Assembly: GCA_017302135.1 (NCBI GenBank)
Contig: JAFLDZ010000023.1
Coordinates: 1-58,875, forward strand
Direction of reading: 5' to 3'
DNA from: Lysobacterales bacterium
GTDB taxonomy: Bacteria; Pseudomonadota; Gammaproteobacteria; Xanthomonadales; Xanthomonadaceae
DNA: 58,875 bases
Shown here: piece by piece, positions 50,001-58,219 of the stretch
How positions within the stretch are numbered: the stretch's first letter is position 1
Layout of the letters: each line of letters begins with the position of its first letter
Position numbers and translations under genes: made by a program
Notes under the pieces: model-generated
Seen by the model: the letters and a program-made list of their open reading frames with translations, nothing else
What the model was told of the DNA's origin: nothing
Database searches by the model: none

Positions 50001-52746
50001 GACGATCACGGTGACCGTGGATGCCGCGCCGATCGATGCGGTGGACGATGCCTTCCCGCCGGTCAATGGCGTGGGCGGCGGCTCGACCGCTTCGGTGCTG
50101 GTCAACGACACGCTCAACGGCGTGGCGGTGAACCCGGCCGATGTGACCCTGACCCCCGGCATCGCGCCGGCGCCGACCAGCGGCAGCATCGTGATGAATC
50201 CGGACGGCACGATCACGGTGGCTCCGAATACGGAAGCGGGCACGTACACGTATCCGTACACGATCTGCGAAGTGCTGAACCCGAACAACTGCGACACCGC
50301 GATCGCGACCGTGGTCGTCTCCGCGCAGCCGGGCCTGACGATCGACAAGACTGCGGGTGCGCCGACTTCGAACTCGGCCGGTGGCACGATCCCGTACAGC
50401 TTCGTGGTGACCAATACCGGCAACGTGACGGTGACGAGCCTGACGATCAACGACGCGCAGCTCAGCGCGGCGGCGGTCTGCCCGACCACCACACTGGCGC
50501 CGGGCGCGACCACCACGTGCACGGGCTCGCACACCATCACCCAGGCGGAAGTGGATGCGGGCACGGTGGTCAACACCGCGACCGCGACCGGCACGCTGCC
50601 GGGCGGCGGCACCACGGTGTCTCCGCCGGACAGCACCACCACGACGATCGTGCAGACCCCGGCGATCACCGCAGTGAAGACGGCCACGCTGACCACCGAC
50701 GGCGGTCTGCCGGGTCTTGCCGATCCGGGCGATGTCATTACCTACAACGTCACCGTCCAGAACACCGGTAACGTGACGCTGGGCAATCTGGTGGTGAACG
50801 ACAGCTTCGAAGGCGGCGCCGCGACCACGCTGAACTGCGCACCGACCACGCTGGCCCCGGGCGCCACCGCCACCTGTGCGAGCTACACGCACACGGTGAC
50901 CGTGGCCGAAGCGGCGGCGGGCGGCACGCTGGACAACGTGGCGACCGCAACGGCGACCTCGTCGACCTCGACCCAGACGGTCACCTCGACCAGCACGGCC
51001 GTGGTCAATGTCAACGGCGAGCCGGCCGCGATCCGCATCATCAAGACCGCCAGCCCGCGCGACGTGAAGGTCGGCGATCTGGTCCGCTACACGCTGACGA
51101 TGCGGAACACCAGCATCACGCCGATGGTCGATGGCACGCTGATCGACACACCGCCTGCAGGCTTCACCTACGTCGAAGGTTCGCTGGCGGTGGCCGATGC
51201 CGACAACGCCGGTCGTCTGGTCGGGACCTATCCGATCCGGGTCGACCAGCTCGACATCGCGGGCGAAGGCAGTGCCACCATCACCTACCTGCTGCGCGTC
51301 GGCGCGGGCGTCCGTCCGGGCGTCCACACCAACAGCGCGTATGTCGAGGACAACGGTGAGGTGGTCTCCAACGTCGCCACCGCGAACGTGCAGATGACGT
51401 CCGATCCGCTGATGGACGAGTCGCTGATCGTCGGTACGGTCTTCAACGACCGCGACGGCGACCGTTGGCAGGATCCGGCCGGTCTCGGCGGCGTCCGCGT
51501 CCAGGGCGGCTTCGCGCCGGACGCCTACGTGCCGAATTCGACCACGGTCGATCGCGGCACCGGCCCGACGCCGGAGCCCGATGCCAGCTCGCCGATGCTC
51601 CACGGCATCGATGTGGGCGACATCGCCGCGCGCCAGTCCGAGGCCGATCCGGTCGCCAGGCACACGGTGGTGATCCGCCAGACGCTGCGCGACCTGCGCT
51701 TCACCGACGACTTCGTGCTGACCAGCGCGCAGGGCGTCACGGTGCGCATGACCGCCGACGGCAATACCTCGGTCGACAAGACCGGCGATGCGGCCAAGGG
51801 CCTCAACGCCGCCGAGCCGACGGTGGAACGCCGCGTCAGCCAGGTGGCCGACGGCTATGTCGTCGACTACGTGATCGCCAACGCCGGCATCGACGAACGC
51901 GGTATCCCGGGCGTGCGTATCGCGTCGGTGGAAGGTCTGCTGATGGAAACCGACCAGTACGGTCGTTACCACCTGACGGGTGTGGACGGCGGTCGCGAAC
52001 GCGGTCGCAACTTCATCCTGAAGATCGATCCGGCCACGCTGCCGCCGGGCACGACGTTCACCACCGACAATCCGCTGGTGAAGCGCGTGACCCCGGGCGT
52101 GCCGACCCGCTTCGACTTCGGCGTGAAAATGCCGGTGACGATGCTGGAAGGCGGCGCGCAGACGGTCGAGATGGAGCTGGGCGAAATTGTTTTCCACGCC
52201 GAAAGCGCCAAGCTCCGCGAGGAATATCTGCCGGTGATCGAAAAGATCGCCGCGCAGGTGCGCAGCCACGGCAACGGTGAAGTGGTGCTGGCGGCCAATG
52301 GCGAAACCCAGACGCTCGCCTACGATCGCGCCAAGGCCGTGCAGACAGCGCTGCTGGGCATGTTGAGCAAGGACGAGGCGCAGGCGGTCAAGATCAGCCT
52401 GCGCACCGATCTGGCCGATCCCGACAGCACGCTGGTGTCGCTGGGCGAGTCGCCGGTGCTGGGCATGGTGCTGTTCGATACCGACCAGTCGGCGATCAAG
52501 CCCGAGTTCGAGCCGGTGATCGCCAAGGTCGCGGCGGATATCGAGCGATTGCGAGGCGGCGTGGTCGGCATCATCGGTCATGCCGACAAGCGCGGCTCGG
52601 CGGAATACAACGTCGCGCTGGGCATGCGTCGTGCGAAAGCGGTGTACGAGGCGATCGCTGCGAAGCTCAGCCCCGAGGTGCGCAGCAAGCTGCGCGTGGA
52701 TTTCAGCGACAACCCGACCGCCCCCGTCGGCATTCGTGGTCAATAA
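47059..52746 (+). CDS. Giant repeat surface protein with C-terminal OmpA-like domains
   Basis: About 1,895 residues from GTG 47059 (AGGGGGAAG upstream), with a signal peptide ending near SPVAWSQ. Order: one DUF11 domain (~70-210); three near-identical 124-residue DUF11 repeats; five ~100-residue VIDAVDD repeats; two more DUF11-like domains; an SdrD-B-like part (GTVFNDRDGDRWQDPAGLGGV) and a mid-region with GVRIASVEGLLMETDQYGRYHLTGVDGG, a carboxypeptidase-regulatory-like fold; and two C-terminal OmpA-like domains (ELGEIVFHAESAKLREEY, VLFDTDQSAIKPEFEPVI...GHADKRGSAEYN). The tail should bind peptidoglycan, leaving the repeats to extend through or from the outer membrane. Very Ala/Thr/Val-rich. 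Six bases before the barrel gene. Confidence 0.9.
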   Translation: MLANLTCIADKARRSIVASIVFGIAFVASPVAWSQNAVNSATITPPATVTDPNNANNSATDSDAITRSANLSLTKTASPSPVVVGQLLTYTLTLSNAGPSAIAATDTLSILESLPAGLTGCSFTPSAGTFTVGTIASGATGTGTWTGVAIPSGGNATLTIACTVTAAAAASITNTATVIPPTGVTDPDCSGAPVTCAGGNTGSVTTPVNRPVLTLTKTASAASFTVGVPASYTLSVQNTGTAATTAVSTITDTIPTGLTIGTLPAGCTAAGQTVTCTIPAGLAVSGTTNFIIPITPTAAAASPAVNTATVTGGGDPTCPAAAHCTSTTTTPVNAPVLTLTKTASAASFTVGVPASYTLSVQNTGTAATTAVSTITDTIPAGLTIGALPAGCTVAGQTVTCTIPAGLAVSATTSFIIPITPTAAAASPAVNTATVTGGGDPTCPAAAHCTSTTTTPVNAPVLTLTKTASAASFTVGVPASYTLSVQNTGTAATTAVSTITDTIPTGLTIGTLPAGCTAAGQTVTCTIPAGLAVSGTTSFIIPITPTAAAASPAVNTATVTGGGDPTCPAAAHCTSTVTTPITSLVIDAVDDDYSATPVNGASGGATPSVLVNDTLNGNPVTVGAGGTVTLTPGAAPAPAAGSITMNADGTITVAAGTTAGVYTYPYTICEVLNPTNCDTATATIVVSAAVIDAVDDTGTVANGATGGVGIPNVLVNDTLNGAPATLATVVITQLATTNPGVTLDPATGAVSVAPGTPAGTYDVTYEICETLNPTNCDVAIATVTVGAAVIDAVDDTGTVANGATGGTAVPNVLVNDTLNGVPATLATVVITQVSTTNPNVTLNPATGAVTVAPGTPAGTYTLVYQICEQLNPTNCDTATVTVTVGAAVIDAVDDSFGPVNGTTGNPNAGNAYTNDTLNGVAVNVADITGSVTTPATPINGGPVPVLNPQTGNVSVPAGTPAGTYTIVYRICENLNPANCDTATITVTVDAAPIDAVDDAFPPVNGVGGGSTASVLVNDTLNGVAVNPADVTLTPGIAPAPTSGSIVMNPDGTITVAPNTEAGTYTYPYTICEVLNPNNCDTAIATVVVSAQPGLTIDKTAGAPTSNSAGGTIPYSFVVTNTGNVTVTSLTINDAQLSAAAVCPTTTLAPGATTTCTGSHTITQAEVDAGTVVNTATATGTLPGGGTTVSPPDSTTTTIVQTPAITAVKTATLTTDGGLPGLADPGDVITYNVTVQNTGNVTLGNLVVNDSFEGGAATTLNCAPTTLAPGATATCASYTHTVTVAEAAAGGTLDNVATATATSSTSTQTVTSTSTAVVNVNGEPAAIRIIKTASPRDVKVGDLVRYTLTMRNTSITPMVDGTLIDTPPAGFTYVEGSLAVADADNAGRLVGTYPIRVDQLDIAGEGSATITYLLRVGAGVRPGVHTNSAYVEDNGEVVSNVATANVQMTSDPLMDESLIVGTVFNDRDGDRWQDPAGLGGVRVQGGFAPDAYVPNSTTVDRGTGPTPEPDASSPMLHGIDVGDIAARQSEADPVARHTVVIRQTLRDLRFTDDFVLTSAQGVTVRMTADGNTSVDKTGDAAKGLNAAEPTVERRVSQVADGYVVDYVIANAGIDERGIPGVRIASVEGLLMETDQYGRYHLTGVDGGRERGRNFILKIDPATLPPGTTFTTDNPLVKRVTPGVPTRFDFGVKMPVTMLEGGAQTVEMELGEIVFHAESAKLREEYLPVIEKIAAQVRSHGNGEVVLAANGETQTLAYDRAKAVQTALLGMLSKDEAQAVKISLRTDLADPDSTLVSLGESPVLGMVLFDTDQSAIKPEFEPVIAKVAADIERLRGGVVGIIGHADKRGSAEYNVALGMRRAKAVYEAIAAKLSPEVRSKLRVDFSDNPTAPVGIRGQ
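47692..48807 (+). repeat. Three tandem 372-bp coding repeats (DUF11)
   Basis: Units start at 47692, 48064 and 48436, each beginning VLTLTKTASAASFTVGVPAS. The period is exactly 372 bases (124 codons) and the protein sequences differ at only a few positions per unit. High nucleotide identity points to recent duplication or gene conversion and makes unit number a likely site of strain variation or assembly collapse. Confidence 0.95.
48808..50335 (+). repeat. Five VIDAVDD coding repeats (~100 residues each)
   Basis: Units begin at 48808, 49123, 49420, 49717 and 50029, i.e. 105, 99, 99 and 104 codons apart. Each starts (V/P)IDAVDD and ends with ...ICE(V/T/Q/N)LNP(T/A/N)NCD followed by A-T-(V/I)-T-V. 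VLVNDTLNG recurs in the middle. The DAVDD and VNDT blocks resemble cadherin-like/Ig-like surface repeats. Two Cys per unit (ICE and NCD) could pair. More diverged than the preceding DUF11 repeats. Confidence 0.92.
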
Positions 52747-52758
52747 GGGGCGATGACG

Positions 52759-55700
52759 ATGAAGATGAAACTCCTCGACTACACCTTGATCAGCCTGCTG
52801 GCCGGTATGGCGCAGCTGGCCTCGGCCCAGACGGCTTCCGCGCAGGACGCCGAAGCCGCGAAGACGCCGTCGCCCAACGCTGCGGCGCAGGTCGACTGCA
52901 GCGGTGACGGCTGCACCTCGCAGGACGGCCTGCTGCTGCGGGTACGCACCCGCGGCGAATACCAGCCCGAAACGCGCAACACCACCGATGCCGACAGTTC
53001 ACCGACCCTGCAGCCGGACCGCCGGGTCACGATCGAAACCGAACAGCCCGGCAAGGTCCAGGCGGTCGGCAAATGGTCGACTGACGTGCCCGGTGGCGGC
53101 GTGATCTGGGCGACCGAAGATCCCAATCTCGGCCAGCCGCAGTTCAACGTGTCCGCACCCTCGCTGGTGGCGTTCGACGGCGGCCGGATCACCAAGCCGG
53201 TGCGCTTCTACGCCTTCAGCAACTACTCGGCCTTCATCCAGCGCGCCGAAGTGCTGATCTACCGCGCCAGCGACACCGATCTGGTGACGCCGCTGGCCAA
53301 GGTCGATCTGCCGCTGGGTGCGGTGAGCGACGCGTCCTGGGACGGCACGCTGCCGGCGGGCTTCGGAGCCCGCGCGGGCGACGAACTGCTGTACCTCGTG
53401 CGCGCCTACGGTGCCGACGGCAACTACGACGAAACCTACCCGCGCCGCCTGCAGCTGGTCACGCCCGAAGAAGTCGAGCGCGGCAACCAGACCCTGCGGC
53501 AGTCGGTGGAGCGTCGCAGCGGTCTGGCGCTGAGTACCGAAGAAGCCGAACAGCGCAGTCTGGTCGAAGGCATCTTCGGCGAGAACTCGCTGCGTCAGCA
53601 GAACATCGCCATCTACGGCTCGCGCATCCGCATCCAGGGCCGCGATCTGCCCGAAGGCTACAGCGTCCGCATCAACGGCCAGAGCCATCCGATCGACCTG
53701 CAGCGCAAGCTGGTCGCGGAATATCTGGTTCCGGTCGGCCGCCACAGCTTCGATCTGGAAATGCGCGGCCCGAACCAGGAAACGCTGTCGCGCAATCTCG
53801 ATATCGACGTCAGCGGCAAGTACATGTTCGCCGTCGCCATCGCCGATCTCACCGTGTCAGGCAACAGCGCCTCCGGTTCGATCGAGCCGCTGGCCGGCGA
53901 CGACCGCTACGACGACAGCTTCCTGATCGAAGGCCGCCTCGCGTTCTATCTGAAGGGCAAGATCCAGGGCAAATACCTGGTCACCGCCCAGGCCGATACC
54001 CAGGAGCGCGAAGTTTCCGAGCTGTTCAAGGGCTTCTGGAACGCCGACCCGCAGGACGTGTTCCGCCGCCTCGATCCGGATGCCTACTACCCGGTCTACG
54101 GCGACGACTCCACGACCTATCGCGACGTCGATACCCAGGGCCGCCTGTACGTCCGCGTTGACTGGGACAAGAGCCAGGCGGTGTGGGGCAACTTCAACAC
54201 CGGCATCACCGGCAACGAATACGGCCAGTACTCGCGTTCGCTCTACGGCGGCGCGCTGTCGTGGCGTTCGCGCCAGGCGACCGCGCTCGGCGAGCCGGGC
54301 AGCGAGCTGAAAGTGTTCGGCTCCGAAGCGCAGACCGCGCCCGGACACAGCGAATTCCTCGGCACCGGCGGCAGCCTGTACTACCTCAAGCACACCGATG
54401 TGCTGCCCGGTTCGGACCGCCTCGTGCTGGAAGTGCGCGACGAAACCACCGGCCGCGTCGAACGCCGGATCGATCTGGCGCGCGGCGCCGACTACGAGAT
54501 CGACGAGTTCCAGGGCCGCGTGCTGCTGACCCGTCCGCTCTCGCAGATCACCCGCGACAACATCCCCACGCTGACCCGCGACACGCCGCTCGACGGCTTC
54601 GCGCAGATCCTGCTGATCGATTACGAATACATCCCCAGCGGGTTCGATGCCGACGCGTTCACCGCCGGTTTCCGCGGCAAGCATTGGTTCGGCGATCACG
54701 TCGCCATGGGCGCCACGTGGGTCGACGAGAACCGCGCTGGCGACGACTACATGCTCAAAGGGCTCGATCTGACCCTGCAGGTCGGTCGCGGCACGTATCT
54801 GAAGGTCGAACAGAGCCACACCCGTGCGACCAGCGCGCCGATTTTCTTCTCCGACAACGGCGGCCTGAGCTTCACCCAGACCAACCCCACCGTCGGCGTG
54901 CGCGAAGGCGATGCGCGTTCGGTCGAAGCCCGCGCCAACTTCAAGGAACTGGGCTGGACCGAGCTGGACTGGTCGGCCGGCGCCTGGTGGCGCAACGTCG
55001 ACGCCGGTTACTCGGTCGGCCGTTTCGACACCGGTGCGGACATCCAGGAACACGGCGCCGAAGTGCTGGGCCAGTTCGCGCCCAACGTCAACGTGCATGG
55101 CCGCTACACCCGCGCCGAACGCGGCGCCGAAGCGCTCACGCAGACGCAGCTGACCGGCGAGTGGCGGATCAACGACCACGACAGCGTCGCGGCGGAACTG
55201 CGCCGGGTCGATGAAGAGCGGGTGTCCGGCGATGTCACCGGTACGCTTGCCGCGCTGCAGTACAAGCACCGCTTCGGCAGCAGTCTCGATGTCTACGGCA
55301 CCGCGCAGCTCACCGTCGACGACGACAGCGGCAGGTACGTCAGCAACGATGCCCTGACCCTCGGCGGCAAGTACCTGTTCGGCGATCTGTCCAGCATCGG
55401 CGCGGAAGTCACCAGCGGCGAGCGAGGCGATGCGGCGCAGATCAACGGCGAATACCGGGTCAGCCCCGAGCACACCCTGTACGGCGGCTACACCTATTCG
55501 ACCGACCGCAGCGACTACGACCCGCTATTCAACGACCGCCAGAACTCGGGCTGGACGCTGGGCCAGCGCTGGCGCCTGTCGGACCAGGTGAACCTGTTCA
55601 ACGAAAGCCAGTTCCTCAAGGCGCCGAACGAATCCGGCCTGGCCCACACCTTCGGCATGGATTTCTATCCGGGCGTGGGTTGGACCCTCGGCTTCACGCT

Positions 55701-56463
55701 GCAGCAGGCGAATCTCGACAACGCCGTCGGCAATATCGACCGCGAGGCGGTGAGCGTCAGCGCCGGCCGCACCTCCAACGACACCCAGTGGCAGAGCAAG
55801 CTGGAATGGCGTCAGGACACCGGCGCGGAGCAGCGCGACCAGTGGGTCACCACCAACCAGTTCACCCACAAGATCAACGAGAGCCTGCGGATCGCGGCGC
55901 GCTTCAACTACTCGAAGACCACCGACGATCTGCAGGCAGAAGCCGGCGCGAAATTCATCGAAGGCAACGTCGGTTTCGCATGGCGTCCGTTCGATTCTGG
56001 CAAATGGGCGCTGCTGGGCAAGTACACGTATCTGTACGACGTGTCTTCATTGCCGCAGATCGGCGACAACGTCGCGTTCTACGACCAGCGCAGCCAGGTG
56101 CTGTCGCTGGAAGGCGTCTACACGCCGAACACGCGTTGGGAATTCGCCGGCAAGCTGCTGCGGCGCGAGGGTGAAGTGCGCTTCGGCCGTCTCGCCGGGC
56201 AATGGGCGGATTCCGGCGCGACCTTCGCAGCCGGCCAGGCTCGCTACGCGTTCGCCGACAAATGGCACGCGCTGGGCGAATACCGCTGGCTGGGCGTGAA
56301 GGACGGCGGCGACCGCCAGGGCGTGCTGCTCGGGATCGACCGCGATCTGGGCAAGAACCTGCGTATCGGCACCGGCTACAACTTCACCGAGTTCAGCGAC
56401 GACCTGACCGACTTCGATTACGACCACAAAGGGTGGTTCCTGAATCTGGTCGGTTGGTACTGA
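52759..56463 (+). CDS. Large outer-membrane beta-barrel protein, partner of the repeat protein
   Basis: About 1,234 residues. Signal peptide (LLDYTLISLLAGMAQLASA). N-terminal ~350 residues are periplasmic-type beta domains (KVQAVGKWSTDVPGGGVIW; SRIRIQGRDLPEGYSVRINGQSHP); GKYMFAVAIADLTV then begins a stretch of alternating aromatic strands continuing to the end, which finishes KGWFLNLVGWY with a terminal aromatic as in barrels. No TonB box or plug domain recognised, so I do not call it a TonB receptor. It starts six bases past the surface-protein stop. ATG 52759 is preferred: AGGGG lies eight bases before it, versus two before ATG 52753. Possibly secretes or anchors its neighbour. Confidence 0.8.
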   Translation: MKMKLLDYTLISLLAGMAQLASAQTASAQDAEAAKTPSPNAAAQVDCSGDGCTSQDGLLLRVRTRGEYQPETRNTTDADSSPTLQPDRRVTIETEQPGKVQAVGKWSTDVPGGGVIWATEDPNLGQPQFNVSAPSLVAFDGGRITKPVRFYAFSNYSAFIQRAEVLIYRASDTDLVTPLAKVDLPLGAVSDASWDGTLPAGFGARAGDELLYLVRAYGADGNYDETYPRRLQLVTPEEVERGNQTLRQSVERRSGLALSTEEAEQRSLVEGIFGENSLRQQNIAIYGSRIRIQGRDLPEGYSVRINGQSHPIDLQRKLVAEYLVPVGRHSFDLEMRGPNQETLSRNLDIDVSGKYMFAVAIADLTVSGNSASGSIEPLAGDDRYDDSFLIEGRLAFYLKGKIQGKYLVTAQADTQEREVSELFKGFWNADPQDVFRRLDPDAYYPVYGDDSTTYRDVDTQGRLYVRVDWDKSQAVWGNFNTGITGNEYGQYSRSLYGGALSWRSRQATALGEPGSELKVFGSEAQTAPGHSEFLGTGGSLYYLKHTDVLPGSDRLVLEVRDETTGRVERRIDLARGADYEIDEFQGRVLLTRPLSQITRDNIPTLTRDTPLDGFAQILLIDYEYIPSGFDADAFTAGFRGKHWFGDHVAMGATWVDENRAGDDYMLKGLDLTLQVGRGTYLKVEQSHTRATSAPIFFSDNGGLSFTQTNPTVGVREGDARSVEARANFKELGWTELDWSAGAWWRNVDAGYSVGRFDTGADIQEHGAEVLGQFAPNVNVHGRYTRAERGAEALTQTQLTGEWRINDHDSVAAELRRVDEERVSGDVTGTLAALQYKHRFGSSLDVYGTAQLTVDDDSGRYVSNDALTLGGKYLFGDLSSIGAEVTSGERGDAAQINGEYRVSPEHTLYGGYTYSTDRSDYDPLFNDRQNSGWTLGQRWRLSDQVNLFNESQFLKAPNESGLAHTFGMDFYPGVGWTLGFTLQQANLDNAVGNIDREAVSVSAGRTSNDTQWQSKLEWRQDTGAEQRDQWVTTNQFTHKINESLRIAARFNYSKTTDDLQAEAGAKFIEGNVGFAWRPFDSGKWALLGKYTYLYDVSSLPQIGDNVAFYDQRSQVLSLEGVYTPNTRWEFAGKLLRREGEVRFGRLAGQWADSGATFAAGQARYAFADKWHALGEYRWLGVKDGGDRQGVLLGIDRDLGKNLRIGTGYNFTEFSDDLTDFDYDHKGWFLNLVGWY

Positions 56464-56475
56464 TCGCGATGGGCC

Positions 56476-56499
56476 GGGGTTCGCCGCAGGGCGGACCCC
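56476..56499 (+). terminator. Weak stem-loop after the barrel gene
   Basis: GGGGTTCGCC and GGCGGACCCC pair over ten positions (one G-T wobble) around GCAG, 13 bases past the stop. No T-run follows, so it may only stabilise the message or attenuate read-through into the next gene. Confidence 0.4.
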
Positions 56500-56614
56500 A
56501 TGCGCTTGGCGCGATCGATCGAACATGCGACGGTCGAAGGACACGATCACCGATGCACTGCATCGACGTGCAGGGATGTGCGTTGCTGCGGAAGTAGTGG
56601 ATGAGGACAGCAAA

Positions 56615-57622
56615 ATGGCAACGGCAAGGCGGGACGGCGGTAAGGTGCGTTTGGGAGCGATGACGGCGCTGGCCACGGCCTTGTGCGGGGTGCTGGCGAT
56701 GCCGGCGCAGGCGCGCGTACCCGGCAAGGACGGCGCGTTCACGGTTTCCGCCGCCAACACCACCGTCAACACGACGACCACGTTGACCGCCGGTGCGGCC
56801 ACCGGCGCGACCACCATCACGGTGGGCAACGCCGCCGGCATCACCGCCGGCGATGTGTTGATGCTGCATCAGGCCCAGGGCGCCACGATCAGCACCACCA
56901 ACGCCAGCACCTATGGCGCGGTGACCGCGCTGGGCAACGCCGGGCGCTACGAGTACGTCAGCGTGGCGTCGGTCAGCGGCAACACCATCACCCTCGGCAC
57001 CGCCTGCGACACCACGCCGCTGCGGTTCGCCTACAGCGGCGGCGCGCAGGTCGTGCGCGTGCCGCAATACAGCAGCCTGACCGTCAACGCCGGCGCGTCG
57101 ATCGTCCCGGCCGCCTGGAACGGCAGCACCGGCGGCATCGTCGCGGTGATCGTCGATGGCACCGCCACCGTGAACGGGTCGATCAACGCCAACGGCCGCG
57201 GTTTCCGCGGCGGCGCGATCGAGAACGACACCACGGACCCGGCCACAGACGTCACCGCCTACGTCGCCGCGACCACCGCAGCGGGCGCCGAAAAAGGCGA
57301 AAGCATCGCCGGCAGCCAGACCACCTACGACACCCTGGGCGGCCGCTACAACCGCGGCGCGCCCGCCAACGGCGGCGGCGGCGGCAACGCGCACAACGCC
57401 GGCGGCGGCGGCGGCGCCAACGGTGGCAATGTAGCCACGTGGAGCGGGCAGGGCGTGCCGGATACCAGCCTCGCCGGCTGGGTCACCGCGTGGAATATCG
57501 ACGGTACGCTGACCGCAGCCACCAATTCATCCGGCGGCGGTCGCGGCGGCTACACCTATGCGTCCGCCAACCAGAATGCGCTGACCGTCGCGCCAGGCGC
57601 CAATCCATGGGGCGGCAGTCTG
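56615..57622 (+). CDS. Gly-rich exported surface protein, truncated by the junction
   Basis: About 335 residues before the break. ATG 56615 has GAGGA upstream; signal peptide ALATALCGVLAMPAQA. Mature part: Ala/Thr beta-rich repeats (TTTTLTAGAATGATTITVGN), VNGSINANGRGFRGGAIEN, and a glycine-rich patch (GGGGGNAHNAGGGGGANGG). The RGFRGG plus poly-Gly pattern recalls large secreted surface proteins such as AgmC-like proteins of myxobacteria. Third gene of the surface locus. The frame continues open to 58249, but from about 57620 the DNA is antisense argB, so the true C-terminus is lost. Confidence 0.8.
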
Positions 57623-57632
57623 CGCCGCGAGC
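57612..57632. other. Junction between two unrelated genomes
   Basis: Left of ~57617 the plus strand reads NPWGG of the Gly-rich protein; right of ~57624 the minus strand reads NINADTAAAALAA of ArgB. Two genes are cut at one point with no insertion-sequence end, attachment site or repeat. Host and codon use change abruptly. Best explained as a chimeric contig; a real integration is not excluded. Confidence 0.85.
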
Positions 57633-58219
57633 GCGGCGGCCGCGGTGTCGGCGTTGATGTTGTGCGTGACCCCGTCCGCGTCGCGTGCGACCGTCGAGAC
57701 CACGGGGATGTGGCCGCCGTCGAGGAGCTGCCGCACGAACTGCGGCCGGACGTCCGTGACGTCGCCGACGAGCCCGATGTCCACGTCCGCGTCCGCGACT
57801 CGGGCAGACCGGCGCTCCGCAGTGAAGAGCCCGGCGTCCTCGCCGGACAGGCCCACGGCTCGCGGGCCGTGCTCGTTGATGAGGCCGACGAGCTCTCGCT
57901 GCACCTGGCCGACGAGCACCATGCCCACGACGTCCATGACCTCCGGAGTGGTCACCCGGTAGCCGCCGACGAACTCCGACGGCACGCCCAGCCGCCCCAG
58001 CATCGCCGTGACCTGCGGCCCGCCGCCGTGCACGACGACCGGCCGCAGGCCGGCCAGGCGCAGGAACACGATGTCCGCCGCGAAGGCGCGCTGCAGCGCG
58101 AGGTCGGTCATGGCGTTGCCGCCGTACTTCACCACGACCGTGGCCCCGTGGAAGCGCTCGAGCCACGGCAGCGCCTCGGCGAGGACGGCTGCGCGCTCCT
58201 GCGCCTGCTCCAGGCTCAT
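57621..58219 (-). CDS. argB: Acetylglutamate kinase, N-terminal ~200 residues (actinobacterial type)
   Basis: Second enzyme of arginine synthesis, phosphorylates N-acetylglutamate. Starts MSLEQAQERAAVL. WLERFHGATVVVKYGGNAM (~20-38) is the N-terminal block with the ATP-binding Lys-Tyr-Gly-Gly; PVVVHGGGPQVTAMLGRLG (~69-87) is the substrate loop; GLSGEDAGLF, and GVTHNINADTAAAALAA near 190, the kinase Asn-Ala-Asp block. Truncated at the junction (full length ~290-300). argJ overlaps by ATGA, the actinobacterial argJ-argB order. GC and residue use are actinobacterial. Confidence 0.93.

Noticed and set aside
47692..50335. CRISPR array or non-coding tandem repeat
   Set aside because: Repeats are 300-370 bases, in-frame and protein-coding; there are no short direct repeats with unique spacers.
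47062..52743. 1,893-codon open frame antisense to the surface protein
   Set aside because: It mirrors a high-GC coding strand, is rich in Arg/His in the shadow pattern, and has no recognisable domain or start signals.
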